The translations under genes were made by a program, and so were the position numbers. From an uncultured bacterium (GTDB lineage Bacteria; Actinomycetota; Coriobacteriia; Coriobacteriales; Eggerthellaceae), in contig CALADF010000030.1 in assembly GCA_937890835.1 (NCBI GenBank), positions 1 through 44,821 on the forward strand: a stretch of DNA of 44,821 nucleotides, read 5' to 3'. The first letter of the stretch is position 1. Every line of letters starts with the position of its first letter. Below the pieces are notes generated by a model that saw only the letters and a list, made by a program, of their open reading frames with translations, did not search any database and had not been told where the DNA came from. Positions 25,608-32,856 of the stretch are shown piece after piece.

Positions 25608-28010
25608 ATGGAAATGCAATCCAAACGAGGCAAAGCGCTCTCGCTTGCTCTGAGCGCTATGCTCGTCGCGACGTTGAGCGTGCCGATGGTCGCCTTCGCC
25701 GATGAGCGGGAAGCATCGCTTGGCTCGTCGAGTGCGAGCGATGCGGCTGCTGCAGTCGACGCGACGCCCGCCGCGGAGGGCGCCATCGTGTACGAGGGCG
25801 CGACGTACGCCACGCTTGCGGAAGCTTTCGCCGCTGCGAAGGCGGGCGGCACCATCACGCTGAAGGACAACGTGACGGTGACGGGCGCGACCGACGCTGA
25901 CGCGAACGACCTGACCGGAGGCGTCGTTCTCGACCTTGCGGGCCATACGGTGTACGGCGCGAACAACAATATCGCCTTGCGCGTGAAAAATGCTCAGGGT
26001 GGGTCGCTCACCATCAAAAACGGGTCGATAGTCGCTCAGGACGGCACGTTTTGCACGGTTGGGGCGAGCAACGCGCCGTTGACGCTCGAGGGCGTCAACC
26101 TGAAGAACTCCACTGCTTTCGGTATGAGCGTCAAGGCGTTTGAGGGCGGTCGTATCGTGCTTAAGAACTGCAGCTCCGAGTCGACCGTCGGCGATGGCGT
26201 TGCAGCTGCGGGCGGTACGGTCGATCTGTACGATTGCTCGTTTACTCAAAAGGGCTATTACGACTGGAACAGCTGTCTTCTCTCCGCTTCGAACGGCACC
26301 GGCGTGGTGAACGTCTACGGCGGTACGTACACGGGGGAGAACTACGGGCTCTACATTTTCTCCTCGGGCGGAGACATCAACTTCTACGACGGCGACCTCA
26401 AGGTGACTGGCGACAAGCCCGCTCTTAAGGGCGATCTCGACCTGGGATCTTATCCTGAAGGCGAAGGCGCCATCAAGGTGTACGGTGGTTCGGTTGACGG
26501 ATCTATCGCCGTCGACAAGAATCTTGACGTCGTCATTTCGGGTGGCTCTTTCACCCAGAAGCCCGCTGATGAGTACTTGGCTCCCGGCATGACCTTCGAC
26601 GATGCTACCGGCACCGTCGTGGTCGACAAAGTCGCCGGCGTTGCCACGGTGACCAAAGACGGCGCAGTCGTCGGCGCCTACGCTACCTTGAGCGAGGCCG
26701 TCGCCGCCGCCGCTGACGGCGGCGTGGTCACGCTGCTTACCAGCCTCGGCCCGGATCAGGTGTCGGCAGGTAAGGACAAGTACATCAGCATCGACCAGGC
26801 GGGTGCGAACGTCATCATCGACTTGAATCAGAACAAGGTCGAGCTGGACAGCATGGACACCGTTTCCGTGTCGGCTGCCGATGTGACGCTCGTCGTGAAG
26901 AACGGCACCATCGTCAACACGAACAAGGACAGCTACGGTCTGTACACGTACACGGGCGCCGATAACGCGGACATCACGTTCGAGAACCTCGTACTCGATA
27001 CGGTCGACCAGGCCATCGGCGTGCAGGGGCTTAACTCCAACCAGAACGTGACGCTTAAGGGCTGCACCATTACCAGCAAGGTGCTCGGCGCGTACTGGCC
27101 GCCGAAGTCCGGCACGTTGACCATCGAGGACACCTCCATCACCGCGCCTTCCGCCGTGACCGTCAAGGGCGGCAACGTGGTGGTCAAGGGCGACAGCCAT
27201 ATCAAGGCGTACGGCGAGAAGGTCGTTCCCGAGGATTATTACAATGGAACTCCCGGCGGTAAGCTCACCTCTACTGGCGCGGCGATCTACGTCGAAAGCG
27301 GTTACAACGATCGCGATATCGTTCTTGACATTCAGGGCGGTACTTTCGAGAGCGAAAACGGCGTTACCGTTCTTTACTTCCAGAAGGAAGGCGAGTCCGC
27401 CACGGTTGACCGCGATATCGCCATCTCCGGCGGCACGTTCATCGGCGAGGCCCCGGCCCCTGAGTTCATCGTTCCCGGCGCCGGTCTTCAGACCGACGAG
27501 AACGGCAACCTCGTGACCGTGAGCGCGAAGCTCGTCGCGAACTCCGACAAGGTCGTCGACGGCGTCCATTCCTATGATGTGAAGAACGGCGCGGTTGATG
27601 CGGCGTATCTGCTGGGCCTTATGGGCATGAACGTCGACCCCGAGAAGAGCGGCTATGAGCTGGCGGTCGATCAGACCAACCTCGAGGCTCTGAACAAGGC
27701 CATCGCCGCGAAGGATCTGAGCGCGACGTTCGACTTCACCTACACGGCTTCCAAGGTGGCTGCTGACGTGACCACGCTCGCCGCCGATCAGGTCGATCCC
27801 GTCACGGTGACCATCAAGCTGGTGGATGCTCCGCTGGCTCCGGGCGAGGGCCCGGGCGATGCGAGCGTCGACGAGCCCGTCTCCGACAATGCGGCTTTGG
27901 CGGCTACCGGCGATAACACCATGTTGATGGTCGGCGTCGTCGTCGCTGTCGCGGCTGCGGCTTTGATCGTGGCGGCCGTCGCCATGATCGCACGCCGCAA
28001 GCAGCACTAG
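25608..28010 (+). CDS. Secreted beta-helix surface protein, LAATGD anchor (paralogue of 16886)
   Basis: 800 residues from the ATG at 25608 (GGGGAG upstream; the ATG two codons later is also possible). The signal peptide SKRGKALSLALSAMLVATLS is nearly the same as in the protein at 16886, and so is the C-terminal block (about 620-745: DENGNLV, SDKVVDGV, MNVDPEKSGY, LNKAIAAKD), marking paralogues. Between them lie two beta-helix-type blocks beginning with YATLAEAFAAAK (about 65) and YATLSEAVAAAA (about 358). It ends with LAATGD (764-769), a hydrophobic helix and RRKQH. An adhesin or host-glycan contact protein is likely, but no partner can be read from sequence. Confidence 0.8.
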   Translation: MEMQSKRGKALSLALSAMLVATLSVPMVAFADEREASLGSSSASDAAAAVDATPAAEGAIVYEGATYATLAEAFAAAKAGGTITLKDNVTVTGATDADANDLTGGVVLDLAGHTVYGANNNIALRVKNAQGGSLTIKNGSIVAQDGTFCTVGASNAPLTLEGVNLKNSTAFGMSVKAFEGGRIVLKNCSSESTVGDGVAAAGGTVDLYDCSFTQKGYYDWNSCLLSASNGTGVVNVYGGTYTGENYGLYIFSSGGDINFYDGDLKVTGDKPALKGDLDLGSYPEGEGAIKVYGGSVDGSIAVDKNLDVVISGGSFTQKPADEYLAPGMTFDDATGTVVVDKVAGVATVTKDGAVVGAYATLSEAVAAAADGGVVTLLTSLGPDQVSAGKDKYISIDQAGANVIIDLNQNKVELDSMDTVSVSAADVTLVVKNGTIVNTNKDSYGLYTYTGADNADITFENLVLDTVDQAIGVQGLNSNQNVTLKGCTITSKVLGAYWPPKSGTLTIEDTSITAPSAVTVKGGNVVVKGDSHIKAYGEKVVPEDYYNGTPGGKLTSTGAAIYVESGYNDRDIVLDIQGGTFESENGVTVLYFQKEGESATVDRDIAISGGTFIGEAPAPEFIVPGAGLQTDENGNLVTVSAKLVANSDKVVDGVHSYDVKNGAVDAAYLLGLMGMNVDPEKSGYELAVDQTNLEALNKAIAAKDLSATFDFTYTASKVAADVTTLAADQVDPVTVTIKLVDAPLAPGEGPGDASVDEPVSDNAALAATGDNTMLMVGVVVAVAAAALIVAAVAMIARRKQH

Positions 28011-28599
28011 TTTTACTTTGCGCGCCGTAAGGCGCACAAAGCAGCAGGGCGGTAACATCATACGAGCAATGAAGCGGGGGCGCGTTCCTTGAGGGCGCGC
28101 CCCCGCTTATGTTGGTCGATCAGCTCCGGCGAGACTGTCTGCGTGGGTTCGTCGGAACCTTGTGCCGATTTGAATTTCGAGAAGGGCGCGCCTGTTGAGT
28201 GCGCGCTTTTTTGCGCTCGCGAGCAGAGCCCGTGTTTGTCCGCGCGACCATGACCGCTTTCGCTCGCGACAGGCCCGCATGGTCAAGATCGGGTGTTATG
28301 AGCCTTTTCCCGGCGGGAAGGCGCGAGCTTGGTCAAGATCGCGCGATATGAGCGGTTTCGACCCTCTTCGGGGCTGGCCGCTCGCTTTGAATCGCGCATA
28401 TCGCAGCCTCAGAGACCACGCCGAGGCTCATATCGTGGCTTTTCGACCGGCCTCGGGACGGGCGGTGTGTTCCGCTCCTCCATCGGCTTTGGGACGGGCG
28501 GCGTGTTCCTGCATCTCGACTGGCTTCCGAGCTGGCAGCACGTTCCCGCGTTCCGCGCGGCCTCAGGTGTAACCGAAAGCCGCTGATCCTTTTTCGCAT
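28011..28599. other. 589-base non-coding gap with short imperfect repeats
   Basis: After the terminator at 28072-28108 there is no supported gene. Two families of short repeats occur: GGTCAAGATCG...TATGAGC (28279 and 28331, with an inverted GCTCATAT near 28430), and GGGACGGGCGG(T/C)GTGTTCC (28454-28472 and 28492-28510). They look like decaying intergenic repeats. Confidence 0.45.
28072..28108 (+). terminator. Terminator of the third surface-protein gene
   Basis: A 13-bp perfect stem AAGCGGGGGCGCG (28072-28084) with its complement at 28096-28108; a short ATGTT tail follows. Confidence 0.8.
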
Positions 28600-28800
28600 C
28601 TACTGATGGAGGCCGCGCGGAAATTCAGGCAGCCGGCGAACGACTTCTTTGGCGCTTTTCCCTATCCAATCTCTATGGGAGGATTCCATTCGAGCGAGGA
28701 ACTGTCGATTGGAGAGCGTTCGTTCAACGCGTGCGGTTGCGTTAAGGCGCGAGTATCCGAATTCGCGTTCGTATCGTGCACGCATATCGTCAAGTCTCAT
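28600..28800 (-). pseudogene. N-terminal fragment of an AbiEii-like toxin gene
   Basis: A 66-residue frame starts at the ATG at 28800, which overlaps the restored antitoxin stop (TAATG). It contains FLARMESSHRD, which resembles the FLARL-x2-S-x2-RD segment just before the LKGG nucleotidyltransferase motif of AbiEii-type toxins, then runs out at GLHQ. Full toxins are near 280 residues and carry the catalytic GG-x-D/E residues later, so the toxin is truncated and should be inactive. The family call is weak on its own and rests mainly on position after the AbiEi-like gene. Confidence 0.45.
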
Positions 28801-29348
28801 TAGAACACCTCCCCCCCCCAAAGCGCGTTCGAGATGCGCTTCGCCGTGCGGGATGGCTTCCGCATAATCTTGCAGCTTGTATATGTCCATTTTATCCGAT
28901 CGGTTGCGGAACGAGAGAACGGCCTCTTTGTAGAGATCATGAGGCAGTTTGTTGCGTGACCTCATAAGTTCAAGGAGCATGCGCTCGAGATCGTAAGCGG
29001 GGAAATCGATTCCGCCCATTGATATGGTCGTTCGTCCGATTTCCAACCACTCTTCAGGGACGAAATGCTGACGTACGGTGAGGTCGTGTATTTTGGTTTC
29101 TCCGCGTTTCGTGGCCGAATCGATTCTCTCGGGGGGGGAGCGGTGACGAGGCCGTGAGCGTAGAGGGTGGTCTGCCCTGTTAGTATGCCGTTGGGATGCC
29201 TCTTTGCGATTGCGACGAGAGGGTATTCGTCCTCGCTTGTTGAGTAGAGCCCTCGTCCGATGGAGCGAATCTCTCCTTCTGACACAGCTTTTCGTATGCG
29301 GTATCTGCTTCCGAACCTGTTGAGCGCTTCTTGGTAGGTGAGCACCAC
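28800..29348 (-). pseudogene. AbiEi-type antitoxin gene, frameshifted at homopolymer tracts
   Basis: Starts at GTG 29348 with AAGGAGGAGG upstream. The N-terminal part (MVLTYQEALNRFGSRYRIRK, a winged-helix-like region, then LTGQTTLYAHGLV) is typical of AbiEi/type IV antitoxins. At an 8-G run (29131-29138 on the plus strand) the frame breaks; the other frame continues ERIDSATKRGETKIHDLTVRQHF and LERMLLELMRSRNKLPHDLYKEA, the C-terminal AbiEi domain. Adding one base to that run, and removing one from a second tract of nine C (28811-28819), would restore a single protein ending EVF just at the next gene start. Either a true lesion, phase variation or homopolymer sequencing error. Confidence 0.7.
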
Positions 29349-29359
29349 GCCTCCTCCTT

Positions 29360-29415
29360 ACTAAAGCCATAATTGCCAACTTTAATAAAGATTTGTTGGC
29401 GTTTATGGTTTTAGT
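29360..29415 (-). promoter_or_regulatory. Inverted-repeat operator in front of the AbiE-like operon
   Basis: Arms of about 21 bases, 29360-29380 and 29395-29415, match at all but three positions; the core is CCATAATTGCCAAC with GTTGGCGTTTATGG. The 14-base AT-rich centre probably contains promoter elements. AbiEi antitoxins repress their own promoter by binding inverted repeats, so this fits autoregulation. The operator looks intact although the genes are broken. Confidence 0.65.
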
Positions 29416-29431
29416 AAAACATAATTAAACG

Positions 29432-29512
29432 CGAAGGGCCGACCGGCCGCGGCGGCGTCGCCGCTGTTCGCGACGACGAGGGCTTATGCCCTTCGCGGTG
29501 GTCGGCCCTTCG
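29432..29512 (-). terminator. Terminator of the fourth surface-protein gene
   Basis: CGAAGGGCCGACC (29432-29444) pairs with its complement at 29500-29512, enclosing a second GAAGGGC/GCCCTTC-like element. On the minus strand the tail is C-GTTTAATT, T-rich. Confidence 0.7.
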
Positions 29513-29551
29513 TGGCTGAGTCGATGGAGTTGCTGCGCTTGCCTCGGTTCT

Positions 29552-31834
29552 CTACGCTTTGCGCACTCGCGCTGCCATCGCGACGACGGCTCCTGCCGCG
29601 CAGGCGATTAGCGCGGCGAATCCGATGAGCATGCCGGCGCCATCGGAGGTCTTGGCGAGGGAGCCGGAGCCTGTGGTGTCAAGCGGCTTGGAGCCGGACT
29701 CGTCCGTCGGATTGCTCGGGTCAGAGGGCGCGACGTAGCCGGGGTCGGTCGCTCCGCAGACGGAGCACGTGCCGTTGACGAAGTTGTGCGGAAGCTTCGC
29801 GATGGCGGTGCCGCTTTCGAGGAGCTTGCCGCATTTCGCGCAAACCTTGTCTCCCGTATAGCCCTCGTCGGTGCACGTGGCGTCTTTGGCGCCGACGATT
29901 TCGAACGAGTCGTGCTTGTCCACTTCGAAGTGGGACCCGTCGTTGGGGATGACCGCCTCGGATTCGTCGATGGAGGTGGCGGCGCCCTTGCTCTCGTCGG
30001 CAACGTTGTCGTCGGCGCCGTAATAGCCCTTCTCCTGAACCATGACGTCGGCGTCGGTGTTGGTCATGGCGAGGGTCACGACGCCTTGCTCGTCCTTGGC
30101 GTCGTGGCGGCCGTCGCCGATGAGGATGTCGCCGTTGCCGATGTTCTGCTTGCCCTCGCTGTAGACGAAGCGCGTTCCGTTCACCGCGAGGTTCGTCTTT
30201 GCGCCTTCCTGGGCGACGACGCGCACGGGGGCTCCGTAGGTTTTCGTGGCATCCGCTTTCTCGCCGTCTGCGAGAGCGCAGTCTTCGAACAGGCAGTTCT
30301 CGAGCGTGATGTTCTGCGTTCCGCTGGATTTATGGTTGATGTTCAAACCGACGGCGATCTGGGTGAACGTGGTGTCCTTGATGCTGATGTCGCCCATCGC
30401 GTTGGAGTACACCGCCGTGTCCGGGTTCGCCCGGAGCGCAGCGTCAGCGCTGCCGTCGAAGCTGCATCCGGTCAGGGAGATGTTGATGGCCCCCTCTTTG
30501 TTGGCGCTGTTGGTGAAGTAGATGCGCTGCATGTTCTGGCAATCTTCGAACACGAGGTTGACGGTGTGGGCCGTGTTGCGCTGACCCCAAGCCGCGATGC
30601 CGTCGAGCTCCTTCACCGTGACGGTGATGTCCCTGTCGAGGAAGGCGCCGTTCGCGTTTTGGACGCCCGTGGCGCGATCGTATTTGTAAGTGTCGATCTC
30701 AAGATCGCGCTCGCCGCCCGAGACATACGCGTCGTTTCCGTAAATGACCAGGTCGTCGGATACGTGTCCGTGAGTCATGGTTCCAACGTCGGCGCCCGGC
30801 TTGCAATAGACCTTGGCCGTGCCTGCGGGCGAGCCGGTGTAGACCGCTGTCAGCGCGGCGGTGAGCGTGGGATAGTACGAGCCGTTGTAGTACACGGTGT
30901 TGGTTCCGAAGGAGGAGTCGGTCAGCTCCGATCCGTCGAAGGAGTTGTTCGCGAGGACGGCGTCAAGTTCGAGCACGCCGGCGGTCAGGGACGTGTTAAG
31001 TTGGCGAATGGCGCCCGCGCCGCCCGTGGAGGTGTTCCCGCTGATGTCGATGCTCGCGTTCGAGTAATCTCCCGCAGCTGAGAACTGGATGAGACCGCGG
31101 GTGAACTTCTTGTCCTCGGCGGCGTAGGCGTCAACGTCGGTGAACGTGTTGCCCGTGATGTTGATGGCTCCCTTCGCGGAGGCTCCTTCGAAGTAGATGC
31201 CGCCGCCGCAGTTGGTGAACGTGCATGAGGAGATGCTCGCCGACGCGGAACGGACGTCCTTGATGGCGTAGCCGTTGTACACGTTGCTGAAGTTGCAGCC
31301 GGTGAACGTCGAGTTCGTCGTGCTGGCGTACGGGCTGGCGATCACGCCGTCGAAGCCGCAGTTGGAGAACGTGACATCGCCGGTGTTGAGCAGCTGCAGC
31401 TCGGCGTTTTTCACGACGTCGGCCGTGAAGGCGCCGGCCCATCCGCTGTTCATGCAGAGCGTGAAGTCGGCGGGCACGAACTTGAAGTTCACATTGGCGA
31501 TGGTCACATCATCCTGCCCGCTGAAGATCTGATACTGGGCGTTGTTGCCCTGCCCGCGCTGGGCGTTGTTCCCGTCAGGCTGCGGCGCCTCGCCCTCGAA
31601 CAGGCAGTTGTGGTTGCCCGCTCCGCGGTTATCGGTGCAGGCGGAAGAGGGGCTCCATTCGACGGTCACGCCCTGCCCGTCGTAGGAGTACCCCGATTCG
31701 GCGACTTCGGTTAAAAACGTGCCGAAGTCTATCGTCCTGCCGTTGCCCGATTCGGTTGCGAACGCCGTTCCGGGGACGAGCAGGAGCGCGGCTGTCGCGC
31801 AGACGAGCAACAGCCGCCATGCTCTTGTTCTCAT
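29552..31834 (-). CDS. Secreted right-handed beta-helix surface protein, LAKTSD anchor
   Basis: 760 residues; AGAGAGGAAACGCT precedes the ATG. A signal peptide (cut near AFA-TE, 27) is followed by a long region (about 95-330 and 350-620) of short repeats of the type SNCTFTNCGGGIYFEG and ENCLFEDC, the cysteine/asparagine-ladder style of parallel beta-helix proteins, different from the Gly-rich repeats of the other three. Residues about 650-705 contain two CxxC knuckles (KVCAKCGKL and GTCSVCGAT), like those in the protein at 20404. The tail has LAKTSD (726-731), a hydrophobic helix and RVRKA; the motif deviates from LAxTG by Ser for Gly. It is transcribed against the other three surface genes. 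Confidence 0.75.
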   Translation of the reverse strand: MRTRAWRLLLVCATAALLLVPGTAFATESGNGRTIDFGTFLTEVAESGYSYDGQGVTVEWSPSSACTDNRGAGNHNCLFEGEAPQPDGNNAQRGQGNNAQYQIFSGQDDVTIANVNFKFVPADFTLCMNSGWAGAFTADVVKNAELQLLNTGDVTFSNCGFDGVIASPYASTTNSTFTGCNFSNVYNGYAIKDVRSASASISSCTFTNCGGGIYFEGASAKGAINITGNTFTDVDAYAAEDKKFTRGLIQFSAAGDYSNASIDISGNTSTGGAGAIRQLNTSLTAGVLELDAVLANNSFDGSELTDSSFGTNTVYYNGSYYPTLTAALTAVYTGSPAGTAKVYCKPGADVGTMTHGHVSDDLVIYGNDAYVSGGERDLEIDTYKYDRATGVQNANGAFLDRDITVTVKELDGIAAWGQRNTAHTVNLVFEDCQNMQRIYFTNSANKEGAINISLTGCSFDGSADAALRANPDTAVYSNAMGDISIKDTTFTQIAVGLNINHKSSGTQNITLENCLFEDCALADGEKADATKTYGAPVRVVAQEGAKTNLAVNGTRFVYSEGKQNIGNGDILIGDGRHDAKDEQGVVTLAMTNTDADVMVQEKGYYGADDNVADESKGAATSIDESEAVIPNDGSHFEVDKHDSFEIVGAKDATCTDEGYTGDKVCAKCGKLLESGTAIAKLPHNFVNGTCSVCGATDPGYVAPSDPSNPTDESGSKPLDTTGSGSLAKTSDGAGMLIGFAALIACAAGAVVAMAARVRKA

Positions 31835-31854
31835 AGCGTTTCCTCTCTCTTTCT

Positions 31855-31873
31855 ACGAAACCTATCGTTTCGT
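31855..31873 (-). promoter_or_regulatory. Hairpin in the leader of the fourth surface gene
   Basis: ACGAAAC (31855-31861), CTATC loop, GTTTCGT (31867-31873), 20 bases before the start codon, just upstream of the ribosome site. A TATACT -10 (minus strand) lies close to its far side. It may be an operator or an RNA hairpin. Confidence 0.45.
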
Positions 31874-31991
31874 GTAGATAAAGATAGTATATAGGATGAA
31901 AGGGGCGAATATGCTCGCGGCTGGGTCTTAGGGGGGGCGGCTTGGGGGAGAGGCGTCCTCTGCCGTTCGCCGGCAAGTTCGAAAAAATCTC

Positions 31992-32021
31992 GTGACAGCT
32001 CGCTCGTTTATATGTTATAAA
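31992..32021 (+). promoter_or_regulatory. ahpC promoter
   Basis: GTGACA (31992-31997), 18-base spacer, TATAAA (32016-32021). It places the start of transcription near 32028, leaving a leader of about 140 bases. Confidence 0.6.
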
Positions 32022-32045
32022 ATTAGTAGCAATTAGAAACCGACG

Positions 32046-32160
32046 TTTCGCAGGTGCGACAAGCTGGTTGCCCGAAAGGGCGAAGGGCGCGTCAAGGTCG
32101 GGCAGCCTGCGAAAGCACAATCCCGCTCGACTACCCCTGTTTACATTTCGCAGAAAAGGA
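32046..32160 (+). ncRNA. Structured ahpC leader with two exclusive pairings
   Basis: CCTGCGAAA (32106-32114) can pair with TTTCGCAGG (32046-32054, nine bp), closing a domain that contains GCCC-GAAA-GGGC (32070-32081, a GNRA tetraloop). The same bases can instead pair with a second TTTCGCAG at 32146-32153, which touches the Shine-Dalgarno AAAAGGA (32154-32160). Inside the domain TGCCCGA (32069-32075) can also pair with TCGGGCA (32098-32104) instead of making the tetraloop hairpin. Paired choices like these are the mark of a regulatory RNA switch. I do not recognise a known riboswitch class. Confidence 0.5.
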
Positions 32161-32168
32161 TGCATATC

Positions 32169-32732
32169 ATGTCGCTCATCAACAAGGAAATCGGCGAGTT
32201 CACCGCCCAGGCGTTCGTTAACGGCGAGTTCAAGACCGTCACCAAGGAAGACCTGCTCGGCAAGTGGAACGTTCTGTTCTTCTACCCGGCCGACTTCACC
32301 TTCATCTGCCCGACGGAGCTCGAGGACCTGCAGAACAACTACGCGAAGTTCCAGGAGATCGGTTGCGAGATCTACTCCGTTTCCACCGACACGCACTTCA
32401 CTCACAAGGCGTGGCATGACTCCTCCGAGCGTATCTCGAAGATCACCTACCCGATGCTCGCCGATCCGACGCATGTCATCTCCAAGGACCTCAAGGTTCT
32501 CATCAAGGAGGACGGCCTGGCCGAGCGCGGCACCTTCGTCCTCAACCCCGAGGGCAAGGTCGTCCTCTACGAGGTGAACGCCGGCAACATCGGCCGTAAC
32601 GCAGACGAGCTCCTGCGCAAGGTCCAGGCCGCTCAGTTCGTCGCCGAGCACGGCGATGAGGTTTGCCCCGCGAAGTGGCAGCCCGGCGCTGAGACCTTGA
32701 AGCCCAGCCTCGACCTGGTCGGCGCGCTGTAA
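32169..32732 (+). CDS. ahpC: Alkyl hydroperoxide reductase C (2-Cys peroxiredoxin)
   Basis: 187 residues. The ATG at 32169 is used, not the one at 32160, because AAAAGGA lies eight bases before it and overlaps the earlier ATG; it gives the usual MSLINKEIGEF start. It reduces hydrogen peroxide, organic peroxides and peroxynitrite in the cytoplasm. The peroxidatic Cys is C47 in FTFICPTELEDLQ and the resolving Cys is C166 in EVCPAKW; the length is standard. The gene is followed by a terminator-like hairpin and then by its reductase, so the reductase is probably expressed by read-through at a lower level. The complex leader upstream suggests extra control. Confidence 0.97.
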   Translation: MSLINKEIGEFTAQAFVNGEFKTVTKEDLLGKWNVLFFYPADFTFICPTELEDLQNNYAKFQEIGCEIYSVSTDTHFTHKAWHDSSERISKITYPMLADPTHVISKDLKVLIKEDGLAERGTFVLNPEGKVVLYEVNAGNIGRNADELLRKVQAAQFVAEHGDEVCPAKWQPGAETLKPSLDLVGAL

Positions 32733-32806
32733 GACTCCCGCTTCTTCTCTCGAATTCCCTTGCGGGCGCAAGCTCGCAGCAACTCTCTCAATTAACTCGG
32801 ACCTAG

Positions 32807-32842
32807 AAAAGCCGCGGGGCGTGCGCTCGGCGGCTTTTCGGT
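32807..32842 (+). terminator. Hairpin between ahpC and the AhpF-like gene
   Basis: AAAAGCCGC (32807-32815) with GCGGCTTTT (32830-32838), 75 bases after ahpC and 19 before the next ATG. A leaky terminator would lower reductase relative to AhpC; the ribosome site follows directly. Confidence 0.75.
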
Positions 32843-32856
32843 TAGAAGGGCTCAAC

